A DNA stretch of 38,390 nt from Prevotella sp. GTDB lineage: Bacteria > Bacteroidota > Bacteroidia > Bacteroidales > Bacteroidaceae. Each line of letters begins with the position of its first letter. The first letter of the stretch is position 1. The translations under genes and the position numbers were made by a program. The stretch lies in contig JAFZSI010000052.1 of the NCBI GenBank assembly GCA_017619445.1, positions 1 through 38,390 on the forward strand. Direction: 5' to 3'. Below, one piece after another: positions 1-9,600 of this stretch. The notes below the pieces were generated by a model that worked only from the letters and a program-made list of their open reading frames with translations, was not told where the DNA came from and did no database searches.

Positions 1-139
1 CGCTACCGAAAAGACGCTTTTCGGACAGACGGAGGGCCTTCGTTATGTCAATTATCGCATTCATTGCACTCGTGGCATCATTTTCTTTGAAAAACTTGCC
101 GATCTCTGAAAAAATGTTTGTACCTTTGTCGCTGAGCAT
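1..139 (-). CDS. Hypothetical protein, N-terminal 46 residues, cut by window edge
   Basis: On the minus strand an ATG at 139 opens a frame that stays open to the window edge. It gives 46 residues beginning MLSDKGTNIFSEIGKFF. The segment is hydrophilic and probably helical, with no signal peptide. I do not recognise the family. A Bacteroidota-type -7 element lies just upstream at 168-175. The frame is divergent from the LOG-family gene at 295. It is called because of the promoter-like element and the plausible composition; the rest of the gene lies outside the window. Confidence 0.5.
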   Translation of the reverse strand, partial: MLSDKGTNIFSEIGKFFKENDATSAMNAIIDITKALRLSEKRLFGS

Positions 140-167
140 AGAGTTTTGTACTTTATTGTTAGCACTT

Positions 168-175
168 CAAAGTTA
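168..175 (-). promoter_or_regulatory. Candidate -7 element for the left-edge CDS
   Basis: The minus strand reads TAACTTTG, matching the Bacteroidota -7 consensus TAnnTTTG, about 28 nt before the ATG at 139. No good TTTG -33 element is seen at the usual distance, so the call is tentative. Confidence 0.35.
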
Positions 176-294
176 CAAAATTTCCGCGACATACGGAAAT
201 CCCTGTGCTCTTTTTTGCGACCTAATCTCAACTATTTTTTAACTTGCGATACTTGAATAAAATATTTAAATTGTAAAAATAGTAAAATTAAAAG

Positions 295-1257
295 ATGATT
301 TCAGCAACCAACTTCAACGAATTGAAAGGCACCGTTGACTATTTCCGTACGGTGCCCTACGACGTGACGCGCCAGCGGCTCTATGCCGCAGCCGACCTCT
401 ATGAAGGCTTCAACCCCGACGACCCGCAGTCGTTCAGCACCTGCCACGACACGCTGGTGTATCAGCACTACATGCAACTTGGCAAACAGGCCAGGAAGGT
501 GGAGGAAGCCTTGGCACGCACCCTGCACGACCACGGCATACACATGGCCCTCGACCGATTCTTCGACAAGCACGACGGCCGCCTGTGCATCGGCATCATG
601 GGCGGGCACGCCCTGCAGCGCACCGACGCCATGTTCCGCCAGATAGTGATGCTCAGCAAACGGCTCACCGAGGAAGGATTCTTCATGCTCAGCGGCGGTG
701 GCCCCGGCGCCATGGAGGCAACCCACCTGGGCGCATGGATGGCAGGACGAAGCACCGAGGATACGCTCGACGCCATCAGCATGCTCGCCAGTGCCCCGAC
801 TTTCAGGGACGAGGGATGGCTGGCCACAGCCTTCCGCGTCATGCGGAAATATCCGCAGCAGCAGCACGTGAGCCTCGGAGTGCCCACATGGCTCTACGGC
901 CACGAGCCCTCCACCCCCTTCGCCACGCACATCGCCAAGTTCTTCGAGAACAGCATCCGCGAGGACAGCATCCTGACACTCGCTTTCGGAGGCATCATCT
1001 ACACACCCGGCAGCGCGGGCACCATGCAGGAGATATTCCAGGACGCCGTGCAGAACCACTACCTCTCATTCGGGTTCTCCAGTCCCATGGTATTCCTCGG
1101 TAAGGACTTCTGGACGAAGGAAATGCCCGTCTATCCCCTGCTCGTCAGCCTCATGGAAGCCGGAAAATACAAAAACCTGCTCCTCACCCTCACCGACCAG
1201 AACGAGGAGATTCTGGCAGAACTGAAAAAGTTCAGGGAAAAAAGTGAAAAGTATTAA
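295..1257 (+). CDS. LOG-family Rossmann-fold nucleotide-binding protein
   Basis: This 320-residue protein belongs to the LOG/lysine-decarboxylase-like family. Characterised members are nucleoside 5'-monophosphate phosphoribohydrolases (cytokinin-activating LOG, bacterial PpnN). A glycine-rich SGGGPGAMEATHLGA segment lies mid-protein, and a version of the PGGxGTxxE signature appears later as PGSAGTMQE, with the second Gly replaced by Ser. The N-terminal 100 residues are an extension relative to short LOG proteins. There is no signal peptide, so it is cytoplasmic. The gene converges with deoD, and a 26-bp inverted repeat separates the two. Nucleotide metabolism is a shared theme with deoD, but the exact substrate cannot be read from sequence. 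Confidence 0.85.
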   Translation: MISATNFNELKGTVDYFRTVPYDVTRQRLYAAADLYEGFNPDDPQSFSTCHDTLVYQHYMQLGKQARKVEEALARTLHDHGIHMALDRFFDKHDGRLCIGIMGGHALQRTDAMFRQIVMLSKRLTEEGFFMLSGGGPGAMEATHLGAWMAGRSTEDTLDAISMLASAPTFRDEGWLATAFRVMRKYPQQQHVSLGVPTWLYGHEPSTPFATHIAKFFENSIREDSILTLAFGGIIYTPGSAGTMQEIFQDAVQNHYLSFGFSSPMVFLGKDFWTKEMPVYPLLVSLMEAGKYKNLLLTLTDQNEEILAELKKFREKSEKY

Positions 1258-1260
1258 ATT

Positions 1261-1320
1261 ACAAGTTCAGCGTTTAGATTGCTTTTGCAAATCAAAAAGC
1301 AATCTAAACGCTGAACTTGT
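1261..1320. terminator. Perfect 26-bp inverted repeat between convergent genes
   Basis: Bases 1261-1286 are exactly complementary to 1295-1320, with an 8-nt loop (1287-1294). The stem is AT-rich at the loop side and ends four bases past the LOG-protein stop. It sits between the convergent LOG and deoD genes and could terminate transcription in both directions. There is no classic GC-rich stem with a long U tract. Part of the arm (CGCTGAACT) recurs at about 1330. Confidence 0.65.
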
Positions 1321-1343
1321 GACTTTTGAACGCTGAACTGGAA

Positions 1344-2051
1344 CTAAATGAGCGAGAACGCCACGTCCATCATGTTGGTGAAGGTGTTCTGTCGCTGCTC
1401 GGCCGTTGTCACCTCGCCTGTGATGAGGTGGTCGGAAATGGTGCAGATACCCAGTGCGCGGTTGCCCGAGCGGGCGGCGTTCATGTAGAGTGCGGCAATC
1501 TCCATCCCCACGGCCAGCACGCCCATGTTTATCCAGCCCTGATTGTCGGGATGGTCGGAATAGAACACGTCGGAAGACATGACGTTGCCCACCTTGTAGT
1601 TGTAACCAAACTTCTCGCATGCCTCTGCCGCACTACGGATGAGGCTGAAGTCGCCAATGGGTGCGAAGGTGCCGGGCAACTGGTATTGCGCAGCATAATT
1701 GGAGTCGGTGCAGGCTCCCTGTGCGATGACCAGGTCGCCGAGATGCAGGGCCTCGGTCAATGCTCCTGCCGAACCGACACGGATGATGGTTTTCACATCG
1801 TAGAAATTGAACAGTTCGTAGGTGTAGATGGCTATGGAGGGGATGCCCATGCCATGGCCCATCACGCTGACGCGTTTGCCGTCGCGCATGCCCGTGAAAC
1901 CAAACATGTTTCTCACCTTATTAAACTGCACCGGATTGTCCAAGAACTTCTCTGCCATGAGTTTGGCGCGCAAAGGGTCGCCTGCCATGATGACGGTTTC
2001 GGCTATGTCGCCGTACTGTGCCCCGATGTGGGGGGTTGGTGTCTTTGCCAT
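1344..2051 (-). CDS. deoD: Purine-nucleoside phosphorylase, DeoD type
   Basis: The 235-residue product matches the usual length of hexameric DeoD (about 239). It catalyses reversible phosphorolysis of purine (deoxy)nucleosides to free base and (deoxy)ribose-1-phosphate in the cytoplasm. Visible family features are the N-terminal TPHIGA segment with its conserved His, the phosphate-binding GDPLRAK loop, RVGSAGAL, the MEIAALYM substrate segment (VGMEIAAL), and SDHL with the catalytic Asp. The reading frame stays open 25 codons further upstream, but homology begins at MAKTPTPHIGA, so the ATG at 2051 is chosen. A -7 promoter element lies 50 nt upstream. It converges with the LOG gene and is divergent from the lipoprotein gene. 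Confidence 0.95.
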   Translation of the reverse strand: MAKTPTPHIGAQYGDIAETVIMAGDPLRAKLMAEKFLDNPVQFNKVRNMFGFTGMRDGKRVSVMGHGMGIPSIAIYTYELFNFYDVKTIIRVGSAGALTEALHLGDLVIAQGACTDSNYAAQYQLPGTFAPIGDFSLIRSAAEACEKFGYNYKVGNVMSSDVFYSDHPDNQGWINMGVLAVGMEIAALYMNAARSGNRALGICTISDHLITGEVTTAEQRQNTFTNMMDVAFSLI

Positions 2052-2100
2052 AATGTTAAAAGATTTATTAGTTAAACATTCAATAGAGTTATATTTTCTG

Positions 2101-2108
2101 CAAAAATA
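2101..2108 (-). promoter_or_regulatory. -7 promoter element for deoD
   Basis: The minus strand reads TATTTTTG (consensus TAnnTTTG) about 50 nt upstream of the deoD ATG. A TTG at the start of a TTGAAAC segment lies about 23 bases further upstream and may be the -33 element. Confidence 0.55.
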
Positions 2109-2194
2109 GCATTTTTTCTGGCACATTGTTTCAATAAAGGCACTTTTTTTCTAAAAACTATGGCTTTTTCCTCACTTTTACTGTTTTTTTTCGT

Positions 2195-2202
2195 TATTTT
2201 TG
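2195..2202 (+). promoter_or_regulatory. -7 promoter element for the lipoprotein gene
   Basis: TATTTTTG matches TAnnTTTG, 28 nt upstream of the ATG at 2231. The -33 region is a T-rich tract (TGTTTTTTTTCG) rather than a clear TTTG. Confidence 0.55.
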
Positions 2203-2230
2203 CACAAAAATCAACTTATTTATTACACAC

Positions 2231-2995
2231 ATGAAAAAACAGTATTTCCTACTCCTGGCAGGCGCAGCTATCTTGTGCGCATGCAACAGCAAGAACACCA
2301 CGGCAGCACTGCAGGTGTCTGAACCGAATGACACCATTGTTCAGACGGCCACGCAAGAAAATGAGGCGGCAGAACAGCCCGACATGACGGCACCGGAAAT
2401 CAACCCCAACGCAGCGGGCCTGATTACCCTGAGCCAGTGCCCGACTACAGACAAGCATCTCAGCGTGAAACTTTCTGAGGACAACGACGAAGCTGTTATC
2501 TGCTACGACGGCAAGGAACTGCAGACCATCAGCGACAAAGAGGGCGGTTTGGTGGCGGCTGGCGGAGAGGTGCCCATCTACTTCATGGATGCGAATTTCG
2601 ACGGTTTCACCGACATTTTCATTGGTCCGGGAGAGTCGCGCACCTACAGCACGTTGTTGCTCTGGAACAATGAGAAGCAGGAGTTTGAGCGCGTGGGCAC
2701 ACTGAGCGAACCCACGCTGCAGGGATTCATGCTGTGCCCCGAATCGAAATGCGTGTTTGAGGGCGGCAGCAGTTCGGCCTTTGCCTTTGACATCACGCTG
2801 AGCACATGGGAAGGAAACAAACTGAAGAAAAGCGAGCATCTGACAGTTGTCTCAGGGCCTGAGGCGTATGGTAACAACGGTGTCAGCAACAAATACACGC
2901 TCAAGGGTACAGACAATTCTGTTACCGTCTCTACAGACGACATCAGCAGGCTACCAGAATTGTGGCAAAAAGCCGTTGAAATCTACGATTTGTAA
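2231..2995 (+). CDS. Predicted lipoprotein with FG-GAP/VCBS-like segment
   Basis: This is a 254-residue protein of unknown function. Residues 1-18 form a lipoprotein signal (MKK, hydrophobic core, LCAC lipobox with Cys18 as the probable lipidated residue). A low-complexity acidic linker follows to about residue 60. Around residues 117-130 the sequence YFMDANFDGFTDIFIG has the D-x-N-x-D-G-x-x-D pattern of calcium-binding FG-GAP/VCBS-type loops. The protein is presumably anchored at the cell envelope. Its stop codon lies only 2 nt from the stop of the convergent GH125 gene. No partner can be inferred from the neighbours. Confidence 0.8.
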   Translation: MKKQYFLLLAGAAILCACNSKNTTAALQVSEPNDTIVQTATQENEAAEQPDMTAPEINPNAAGLITLSQCPTTDKHLSVKLSEDNDEAVICYDGKELQTISDKEGGLVAAGGEVPIYFMDANFDGFTDIFIGPGESRTYSTLLLWNNEKQEFERVGTLSEPTLQGFMLCPESKCVFEGGSSSAFAFDITLSTWEGNKLKKSEHLTVVSGPEAYGNNGVSNKYTLKGTDNSVTVSTDDISRLPELWQKAVEIYDL

Positions 2996-2997
2996 GG

Positions 2998-4395
2998 CTA
3001 GGGCTTTTGTTTGTCATACACCCGCAGCACCAGTTCGCCAAACAGCGTATTGGCCCATGCAAACCATTTGCGGGTGAAGCGGCTGGCATCGTCGCAGTGG
3101 AAACTCTCGTGCATGAAGCCTGTTCCACCGTCGGTATGCTGAAGCATCTGCAGGCAGCGGTCTATTTCGGCCTTGTCGGTGCTTGTCAGGGCGCGCATGA
3201 TAATGCTCATGGGCCAAACGTAGCCTGGGCCGATGTGCGGGCCGCCTATCCCCTCGCCTGCCTTTCCACTGAAGAAATAGGGGTTGTCCTTGCTGAGCAC
3301 AAAACGGCGTGTGTTCTGATAAACCGCATCCTCAACGGGCACGTCTGCAATATAGGGCAAGGCAAGCAGACTGGGCACGTTGGCATCGTCCATGAGCAGT
3401 TTGTTGCCATAGCCGTCAACCTCGTAGGCATAGATTTTTCCATACTTGGGGTGGTTGCATACAGCATAGGTTTGCAGCACCCTTTCCACTTCGTCGGCCA
3501 AGGCCAGCGCATCGGCAGACAATGCGGTGTTCTGACGGTACAGTTCAATCTCGGACACTTTCTTTAAGATGCTGACAGCAAAGAAATTGCTGGGAATGAG
3601 AAAAGGAAAGATGCAAGCATCGTCTGAAGGGCGGAACATCGAGGCAATGAGTCCCACGGGACGAACAGGATGGCCGTAGCCGTCGTTCTGCGTGGTGTCT
3701 GTGGCACGCTCGGTTCTGCGCATGAAACGGTAGGGGCCGTTGCCGTCTTTGCGCTGTTGCTGGCGAAAGGTGCGGAGAATGTCGTGCACGGCCAGCGTCC
3801 ATGCCTCGCCAAAGATGCTGTCGTCTCCCGTTGCCTTCCAGTAGGCGTAAGCTAAGCGCACCGGATAGCAAAGCGAGTCAATCTCATACTTCCTTTCGTG
3901 CAGTTCGGGCTTCATGTCCGTGAGGTCGCTCTCCCACTCGCTGCCCGTGGGATTGAGGTTGAAGGCGTTGGCATAGGGGTCGAAATGGATGCAGCGCAAC
4001 TGGCGTAGTATAACGCCACGAATGAGTGCTTTCAGACGTGGGTCTTCTGCACAGAGAGGCAGATAGGGCCACACCTGGGCCGCCGAGTCGCGCAGCCACA
4101 TGGCATGAATGTCGCCTGTAATGACAAACGTGTCGTCTTCTCCGTCCAATTTCTGATAACTGACGGTAGTGTCGAGGGTGTTGGGGAAACAGTTCTCAAA
4201 CATCCAGGCAAGATAAGGCTGGGCTTTCAGCAGTTTTTTCATGGATGTTATCTTACGCTCCACCACCTCGGAGCGGAACAGCCGCTTTTCCACAGGCGGG
4301 CGGCGCGAGACCAGATGGTCTTGCGGTAATGCTTGCGCATGGGCCAAAACTGACGACATAACGCAGACAAACAGATAAAGAAATCCTTTTTTCAT
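2998..4395 (-). CDS. GH125 exo-alpha-1,6-mannosidase (former DUF1237)
   Basis: This 465-residue protein belongs to glycoside hydrolase family 125, metal-independent exo-alpha-1,6-mannosidases that act by inversion. A signal peptide (residues 1-20, ending AHA) predicts export. Family segments visible are ITGDIHAMWLRDSAAQVWPY near the N-terminus, NPTGSEWESDLTDMKPELHE, PVRPVGLIASMFRPSDDACI, and GGTGFMHESFHCDD near the C-terminus, which holds a probable catalytic Glu. It is the last gene of a minus-strand run behind a GH92 alpha-mannosidase, 115 nt upstream. This suggests joint trimming of alpha-mannosides such as N-glycan or yeast mannan fragments. No SusC/SusD pair is nearby. Confidence 0.93.
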   Translation of the reverse strand: MKKGFLYLFVCVMSSVLAHAQALPQDHLVSRRPPVEKRLFRSEVVERKITSMKKLLKAQPYLAWMFENCFPNTLDTTVSYQKLDGEDDTFVITGDIHAMWLRDSAAQVWPYLPLCAEDPRLKALIRGVILRQLRCIHFDPYANAFNLNPTGSEWESDLTDMKPELHERKYEIDSLCYPVRLAYAYWKATGDDSIFGEAWTLAVHDILRTFRQQQRKDGNGPYRFMRRTERATDTTQNDGYGHPVRPVGLIASMFRPSDDACIFPFLIPSNFFAVSILKKVSEIELYRQNTALSADALALADEVERVLQTYAVCNHPKYGKIYAYEVDGYGNKLLMDDANVPSLLALPYIADVPVEDAVYQNTRRFVLSKDNPYFFSGKAGEGIGGPHIGPGYVWPMSIIMRALTSTDKAEIDRCLQMLQHTDGGTGFMHESFHCDDASRFTRKWFAWANTLFGELVLRVYDKQKP

Positions 4396-4510
4396 CTACT
4401 CAAATACTTTTCTCTTCTCTGCTTTCGCACATAGAGGTGCAGAGTTCCCTGAGTTTAGGCTTATTCTCCTCAACTGTTTATGAAAAACTCCCCACGGGGT
4501 GCAAAGGGCC

Positions 4511-6658
4511 TCACGGTCTGTCTTTCTTCGCTGTACCAAAGCGTGAAGGACGGCTGCCCATATACAGTTCGAGCGTTGCGCCACGATGGAAGTCCTTGAA
4601 GTCTATGTAAGAACGGGTATAGGGCTTGCCATTGAGCACGGCCCGCTGAATATAGATGTTCTCGGGGCTGTTGTTGTGGGCTACGATTCGGAACTGTTTT
4701 CCCTCGCCCACATTCACAGACACATCGTCAAATAAAGGGGAGCCCAACACAAAGCGGCCGCCAGCAGGGTCAACCTGATAGATGCCCAAAGCAGAAAGAA
4801 TGTACCAGGCTGACATTTGCCCGACATCCTCGTTGCCGCACAGACCGTCGATGCCCGTGTGGTAAAGTTCGCGCATGATGCGCCGCACCATGGCTGCCGT
4901 TTTCCATTGCTGGCCAACATAATTGTAGAGGTATGCAATGTGGTGGCTGGGCTCGTTGCCGTGGGCATACTGGCCGATGAGACCTGTAATGTCAGGCGGC
5001 GCATCCTTGCCCAAGTCACCCGTAACGACAAACAACGAGTCAAGTTTTGCAGTAAAGGCACGCTCTCCGCCAAACAAGCTAACCAGCCCGCTCACATCGT
5101 GGGGTACAAGCCAGATGTACTGCCAGGCGTTGCCCTCGGTGTAATCTTTGATGTGGTTCAGTTCAGCTGCAAAGGGGTCAAATTCTGGACGGAAACGCCC
5201 ATTCTCATCCCTGGCGCGCATAAAGCCTGTAGATGGGTCGAAATAGGACTTATAAGACGCAGCCCACTGTCTGAAATTCTTGTTCTCCGGGGCTACTTTC
5301 AGCGCACATCCGTAGGCTATGGCATACTCCATTCCTTTGCCAATAGACTCGTTTTCCTTGTCCATTTCGTAGGGAATATAGCCATACTGGCGCAGCAACG
5401 CATTAGCCCGTTTGTGTGAGCCTACAGAACGTTCCATGGCCTCAATGGCCAACCGCCGGTCAACGCTGAAGCCCTTTAGAATAAGATCGGCCAACACTGG
5501 AATAGCCGGATTGCCCACCATGCAGTTGGTCTCGCATCCCATAAGATGCCACACGGGCAATGTCTTCTGCTCCTGATAGATGTGGAGCATGGTGGCGGCA
5601 AAGTCTTGCTGACGTTCGGGATGGATGATAGTGGCTAAAGGATGTGCAGCACGGTAGGTGTCCCACAACGAGAAGGTAGTGTAGTTGGTGAAATCTCCAT
5701 GATGCACCTCACCGTCTGAGCCCCGGTAGTCGCCGTTCACATCGTTGAACACCGAGGGAGCAACCATGGTGTGATACAGACAGGTGTAGAAAACCTTCTT
5801 CAACTGTTGGTCATGGGTGTTGACATGAATCTTCGCGAGTTGCTGCTCCCAGGACTTGTCTGCCTGTTCGCAAACAGACTCAAAATTCCACGATGGATTC
5901 TCGGTTTTCAGGTTCTCACGCGCATTGTCGATGCTCACTGCCGAGAGCGCCACCTTCACCAGCATGGGCTTCACGTTTCTGAACACAACCACAGACAGCG
6001 AGTCGCCATTGAGCGGCTTCAGCTGAACATCTTCGGAAAACTCAGCCACGAAAAACAATTTCTGGTTGTCAGCCCATCCCGTGGAATGTCGGTAACCCGT
6101 CAACATGCGCGCACTTTCCTGACGGATGGCGCATGCTGTAACACGGTCCCACCCAACACCCCACTTCAGGTCTATGGCAATGCGGGCGGTGTCAATGTCC
6201 TTTGAGAACGAGTAGCGGTGAAATGCCGTACGCTCTGTGGCTGTCAGCTCTGTGAGCACATCCCCACCGTCAGCAAAACGAATGCGCAGCGAGTAATAAC
6301 CAGGACGGCAACGCTCATCCTGATGACTGAACACCAACTCGTGCGTCTGCTCGTCTTTCACGGGCAGGAATGCCACGTCGCCCAGGTCACCGCAGCCCGT
6401 ACCGCTGAGGTGTGTGTGACTAAAGCCCACCAACACCGAGTCGGACACATGGTAGCCTGAGCACCAGTCCCAGCCACGCGTATGATTTGTGGGGCCTACC
6501 TGCACGAACCCGAACGGCACATTGGCCCCGAGAAACACATGTCCGTGCCCACCTGTGCCAATGAACGGGTCAACAAAGGCTGTTTTGTCCTGCGCCATTA
6601 CAGCAACAGAACAAAACAGCATCCATAAAAGCCAATTATTTCTCAGCTTCATAGTCAT
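4511..6658 (-). CDS. GH92 family alpha-mannosidase
   Basis: This 715-residue protein is a glycoside hydrolase family 92 enzyme, calcium-dependent exo-alpha-mannosidases common in Bacteroidota. An N-terminal signal peptide (about residues 1-22) predicts export. Family hallmarks are FVDPFIGTGGHGHVFLGA, GFSHTHLSGTGCGDLGD, the MGCETNCMVGNPA segment, GNEPSHHIAYLYNYVGQQWK, and GLCGNEDVGQMSAWYILSA close to the C-terminus. A second in-frame ATG two codons later (6652) could also be the start. It lies 21 nt downstream of the large dehydrogenase and 115 nt upstream of GH125, so the three are probably co-transcribed. Exact linkage specificity (1,2, 1,3 or 1,4) is not readable. Confidence 0.95.
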   Translation of the reverse strand: MTMKLRNNWLLWMLFCSVAVMAQDKTAFVDPFIGTGGHGHVFLGANVPFGFVQVGPTNHTRGWDWCSGYHVSDSVLVGFSHTHLSGTGCGDLGDVAFLPVKDEQTHELVFSHQDERCRPGYYSLRIRFADGGDVLTELTATERTAFHRYSFSKDIDTARIAIDLKWGVGWDRVTACAIRQESARMLTGYRHSTGWADNQKLFFVAEFSEDVQLKPLNGDSLSVVVFRNVKPMLVKVALSAVSIDNARENLKTENPSWNFESVCEQADKSWEQQLAKIHVNTHDQQLKKVFYTCLYHTMVAPSVFNDVNGDYRGSDGEVHHGDFTNYTTFSLWDTYRAAHPLATIIHPERQQDFAATMLHIYQEQKTLPVWHLMGCETNCMVGNPAIPVLADLILKGFSVDRRLAIEAMERSVGSHKRANALLRQYGYIPYEMDKENESIGKGMEYAIAYGCALKVAPENKNFRQWAASYKSYFDPSTGFMRARDENGRFRPEFDPFAAELNHIKDYTEGNAWQYIWLVPHDVSGLVSLFGGERAFTAKLDSLFVVTGDLGKDAPPDITGLIGQYAHGNEPSHHIAYLYNYVGQQWKTAAMVRRIMRELYHTGIDGLCGNEDVGQMSAWYILSALGIYQVDPAGGRFVLGSPLFDDVSVNVGEGKQFRIVAHNNSPENIYIQRAVLNGKPYTRSYIDFKDFHRGATLELYMGSRPSRFGTAKKDRP

Positions 6659-6679
6659 CTATAATATTCCTCTTTACTC

Positions 6680-9600
6680 CTATACACCCTCCTTCTTCGT
6701 CGTACATTCGTTGACGAGATAAACAATGCTCATATACGGGATGCCCGTATTGGTCTGCAAGCCAATCTCACAGGTACGGCTGTTAGAGTAGCCCACCTCA
6801 ATGTGGTTCTTCTCTATCTGCGGCCGCAGCTTGCGCAGGGCATACTTGTTCATCTCGGGGAAGGTGAAGCCTCGGTCACCGGCAAAGCCACAGCAGCCTA
6901 CGCCTTCGGGCAGATAGACATTGGTGCTGCACAGGCGGGCCAGGGCTATCAGGTCGTCGGCAACGCCCATCTCACGCGTGGAGCAGGTCAGGTGGAGCGC
7001 CACGTGGCGGTCAATGGGATGGAAGTCAAGCCTGTCTTTCAGATACACCATGATAAACTCTGCCGGCTCATAGAGCTTCATGCGTTTCATCACTTTCTTC
7101 ATGCGGTGCAGACACGGGCTCTGAGCGCAAAGCACAGGATAGCGTCCCTGCTCGGATGCTTTCCACAGGGCTTCCTCCAGTTCCGCACTCTTACGGTCGG
7201 CAATGTCGAGCATTCCCTTGCTTTCCCAAATCTGTCCGCAGCACATGCGGTCCATATTCTCAGGAAATATCACTTCATAGCCCGCTTTGTTCAGCAGCTG
7301 GCATACCTCATCGACAAGCGGACGCTCTACAGGGGCTTCCTTTGAAAGGCCCATGGTCTGGTTGATGCAGCTGGGGAAATAAACAACCTTCAAGTCCTCT
7401 TTCTCTGCCTGTCCCACATGCGAGCCAGGCTTAGGCTGCGATTTCTTCTTTGGCATGGCCGTGGTCCAAAGCGGCAGTCCCATCTTGTTCATGCCTCGAC
7501 ACACAGCACTCATGGCCGTTGAGCCCAGCGTAATGTGTCCTAAGTGAGCCACGTCGAGCACTACACGCAGACCCGACTTGATGCCTGCCATGTGGTTGGC
7601 GGCAAATTCGCCCACCTTATAGCCCGTCTTGTTGTTGAGCATGTCCATCTGGCGGATGAGGTGCGTCAGTTCACCGGTGTTGATTTTCATTGGGCATGAA
7701 GTTGAGCACAGTCCGTCGGTGGCACAGGTCTGGTCGCCGTAGTATTTGTATTGTTTCTTGAGCTTTGCCACACGCTCCGGATTCTCTCCCGTGTTCTCCA
7801 GCTCGCGAATCTCTCGCTGCACGGCAATACGCATACGCGACGAAAGAGTGAGTCCGCACGACATGCAGTTCACTTCGCAGAATCCGCATTCTATGCACTT
7901 GTTGGCGCGTTTCACAGCTTCAATGGTGGCTTTGGCTGTAGAAAGGCTTGGGTCGCTGAGGTAATGTCCTCCGTCGGGCACACGGTCGAAGTCAAAGTCG
8001 AGCACAGGCAGCGGCTTCAGGCACTTGATGAAGCACTCGGGGTCGTCGTTGAAAATCACGCCCTGATTCAGCAGTCCCTCGGGGTCGAAAATGTCCTTCA
8101 GCTCCTTCATCACCTCATAGGCTTTGTCGCGCCACTCGTAGCGCACAAACGGAGCCATATTGCGTCCTGTGCCGTGCTCAGCTTTCAGCGAGCCGTCGTA
8201 TCCCTCCACCACAAGCTTTGCCACTGCACGCATCATTTCCTCGTAGCGTTTCACCTCTGCCTCGCTCTTAAAGCTTTGGTTTAAGATGAAGTGATAATTA
8301 CCTTCAAATGCATGTCCATAGATACAAGCATCAGAATAGCCATGGTCGGCTATCAGCTTCTGCAATTTCACCGTTGCCTCGGGCAGACATTCGATGGGGA
8401 ATGCAACGTCCTCGATGAGGCACGACGTGCCCACTGGACGCGTACCGCCTACAGAGGGGAAGATGCCCGAACGGATGGCCCAGTACTTGCCATATACCTT
8501 CGGGTCTTCGGTGAATTCAGCGGGAATGTATAGGCTGAACTGTCCCAGGCACTCTTTGATCTTCTCAATCTTCTCCAGCAGCTGCTCATGGGTCTTCGCC
8601 TTTGTCTCAGTGAGTATGGCCGTCAGGTTGTGATAGTCGCCTGGCTCCACGCCCTCTATCTTGCCTGCATCAACGTCTTTCTTGTATTGCAGATAGACAG
8701 GGTCGTCAACCGAGTTGAGCGACATGTAGTCCAGCATCTCGGCACTCTTCACCATCAGCTGCTCGGCACTCATCTTCAGGTCCTCATCGCCTGCCTTCAG
8801 TTTTTTCATGGCCACCACCGCCTCGCAGCTCTCCTTCATGGTGAGGAAATACACCATGGCCGAGGCCTTGAACGGATAGTCGTAGAGCGTCTTCATGGTG
8901 ACCTCGGAGACAAATGCCAGAGTGCCCTCGCTTCCCACCATACAGTGGGCCATGATGTCGAACGGGTCGTCGTAGGCTATCAACGGACGGATGTTCAGAC
9001 CTGTAACATTCTTAATGCTGTATTTCTTCGCAATGCGGTCTGCCAGTTCCTTGTCTGCACGCACTCGGTCGCGCAGGTCCTCAATGCGCTGGATAAATGC
9101 AGGATGTGTCTTTCGGAAATCTTCCTTGCTCTTCTCATCGCCTGTGTCAACCACCGAACCGTCGGTCAGCACCAGACGCGCACTTACCAGCATACGGTCG
9201 CTGTTGGCATGTACGCCGCAGTTCATTCCCGAGGCGTTGTTGCACACAATGCCGCCCACCATTGCCGAGCCGATACTGGCTGGGTCGGGCGGGAACACAC
9301 GTCCGTAAGGCTTAAGAATCTCGTTCACCCGCGAGCCCACAATGCCCGGCTGCATGCGTATGGTGTCCTGGTTAGGGCCTATCTCGTAGGCTTCCCAATG
9401 TTTGCCGGCCACAATGAGCACAGAGTCGCTGATGCTCTGGCCCGACAAAGATGTGCCTGCGGCGCGGAATGTAAAGGGTAGCTTGTGGCGCTTGCAGGCT
9501 CCAATAATTTTGGCCACCTGCTCCTCGTTGTCGCTGCGCACCACCACCTTGGGAATCTGGCGGTAGAAACTCGCGTCGGTGCCCCATCCAAGAGTCCGGA

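Noticed and set aside
45-242. 65-codon plus-strand frame at the left edge
   Set aside because: It is antisense to the minus-strand CDS with its own -7 element and has no promoter; the minus-strand reading is more natural.
301-1059. Long minus-strand frame inside the LOG-family gene
   Set aside because: It is fully antisense to a gene with clear motifs, and its composition is a codon-bias shadow.
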